This document shows positions 63,303-64,000 of a DNA stretch of 64,000 nucleotides, one piece after another (the stretch's first letter is position 1; every line of letters begins with the position of its first letter). The DNA is from Arthrobacter sp. ERGS1:01 (lineage in GTDB: Bacteria; Actinomycetota; Actinomycetes; Actinomycetales; Micrococcaceae): NCBI RefSeq assembly GCF_001281315.1, contig NZ_CP012479.1, positions 3,906,001 to 3,970,000 of the forward strand, in the 5' to 3' direction. The notes under the pieces are model-generated. The model was given only the letters and a program-made list of their open reading frames with translations. It was not told where the DNA came from and made no database searches. Both the position numbers and the translations under genes were made by a program.

Positions 63303-64000
63303 ATGTCTAATGAATCAAGGGTGAGAATCCCCGCCAAACCCACCATCCCGCCGTCGAGCCTCCCTGCCGGGATCAGGCGGCAGGGTGCAACCCCGGCACC
63401 GGCAAAGTTGCAGGGAGCCCGCTCCAGCGCGTCGATGGCGGTTGGCACCCTGATCTCACGCATCCTGGGCCTGGTCAAGGGCGTCGTGTTGGGTATTGCG
63501 ATCGCCGGCACCACCGTGAGCGACGTGTTCGAGGGTTCCAACAACCTGCCCAACATCATCTTCCTGCTGGTGGCCGGCGGTGTGTTCAACGCCGTGCTGA
63601 TCCCGCAGATCGTCAAGGCGAGCAGGCAGCCGGACAACGGCTCCGACTTCATCTCCCGGCTGCTCACCCTGGGCATCTCGGGTTTGCTCGCCCTGACGGC
63701 CGTTGTCATGGTCCTGGTGGTGCCCATTGTGGGCGCCTCGACGTCGTTCAGCGGCAAACAGCTTGAACTGGCCGTGACGTTTGGGCTGTTCCTGCTGCCG
63801 CAGATCTTCTTCTATGGCCTGTACACGCTTTTGGGCCAGATCCTCAACGCCCACAACTCGTTCAGGGCCTATGCCTGGGCCCCCGTGCTGAACAACGTGG
63901 TGGCAATCTCCGGGCTGCTGGTGTTCATCGCCGTGGCGGGCAGCTCGGCCAGGCACCAGCACACCGTGGACAACTGGACGGCCGGGCAGACCGTGATGCT
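63303..64000 (+). CDS. murJ: Lipid II flippase MurJ (5' part; runs off window)
   Basis: The first 232 codons are in the window. After a basic, Pro-rich cytoplasmic tail (about 1-40) come SMAVGTLISRILGLVKGVVLG, FEGSNNLPNIIFLLVAGGVFNAVLIPQIV, then FLLPQIFFYGLYTLLGQILNAHNSFRAYAWAPVLNN, the conserved MviN segments. It moves lipid II across the membrane for peptidoglycan synthesis. GGGGAA precedes the ATG. The long N-terminal tail is common in actinobacterial MurJ. Confidence 0.95.
   Translation, partial: MSNESRVRIPAKPTIPPSSLPAGIRRQGATPAPAKLQGARSSASMAVGTLISRILGLVKGVVLGIAIAGTTVSDVFEGSNNLPNIIFLLVAGGVFNAVLIPQIVKASRQPDNGSDFISRLLTLGISGLLALTAVVMVLVVPIVGASTSFSGKQLELAVTFGLFLLPQIFFYGLYTLLGQILNAHNSFRAYAWAPVLNNVVAISGLLVFIAVAGSSARHQHTVDNWTAGQTVM

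Overview
The window is a 64 kb piece of a high-GC actinobacterial chromosome. It most resembles an Arthrobacter-like member of the Micrococcaceae. The reasons are the strong G/C third-position bias, the bS6-ssb-bS18-bL9 gene cluster, the cca-Nudix-murJ block that normally lies near the actinobacterial origin, class-E-type (LAxTG) cell-wall anchoring, and intergenic REP elements of the GGTGGTTGAGCTTGTCGAAACC type. This placement is by inspection only. I saw no rRNA, tRNA, CRISPR array, phage or insertion sequence.

Layout. 1-3.7 kb: a secreted GH95 alpha-L-fucosidase, cut by the left edge. 3.9-6.4 kb: a DUF1801 protein, then the ribosomal/ssb operon (rpsF-ssb-rpsR-rplI) on the minus strand. 6.4-11.5 kb: an exported intradiol-dioxygenase-like lipoprotein, proline dehydrogenase, a DUF1345 membrane protein, M18 aminopeptidase and an AbiEi/DUF559 protein. 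11.5-15.4 kb: a four-gene operon of an ABC-2 exporter with its two-component system. 15.6-22.0 kb: a PAP2 phosphatase, an MFS-TetR pair, and a divergent sugar-type MFS transporter coupled to a GH3 beta-glucosidase. 22.1-29.2 kb: a phosphonate island with a PhnX-like hydrolase, a GntR/UTRA regulator, a FAD amine oxidase and a 2-aminoethylphosphonate-type ABC importer (PhnSTUV-like). 29.3-33.2 kb: an ABC-F ATPase and a second two-component system.

33.3-38.3 kb: a very large GH31 enzyme with many accessory domains and a sortase signal. 38.5-41 kb: a hypothetical membrane protein, a degenerate Nudix-like protein, and a PadR regulator with a membrane partner. 41-43.7 kb: a rifampicin-monooxygenase-like flavoprotein and an NlpC/P60 hydrolase. 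43.9-47.9 kb: a third two-component system diverging from an ABC permease (frameshifted) and its ATPase. 48-52.5 kb: a META-domain lipoprotein, an HxlR regulator with a divergent NmrA-like reductase, a phytoene-desaturase-like flavoprotein and a GT87-like membrane protein. 52.5-53.9 kb: an unusually AT-rich stretch with small ORFs and palindromes. 53.9-59.7 kb: a complete oligopeptide/dipeptide-type importer. 59.8-64 kb: a PH-domain protein, histidine phosphatase, cca, a Nudix hydrolase and the start of murJ.

Themes. Three separate LuxR-type two-component systems occur; two of them sit with ABC transporters. Three polysaccharide-active enzymes (GH95, GH31, GH3) point to plant or microbial glycan use. 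The phosphonate island pairs a flavin oxidase with a phosphonatase-like enzyme and has no PhnW transaminase nearby. The best places for new biology are the AT-rich 52.5-53.3 kb segment, the phosphonate island, several operator-like palindromes beside regulators, and three families of intergenic palindromic repeats. Start codons were chosen from ribosome-binding sites, overlaps and family N-termini, and differ in places from the longest open frame.
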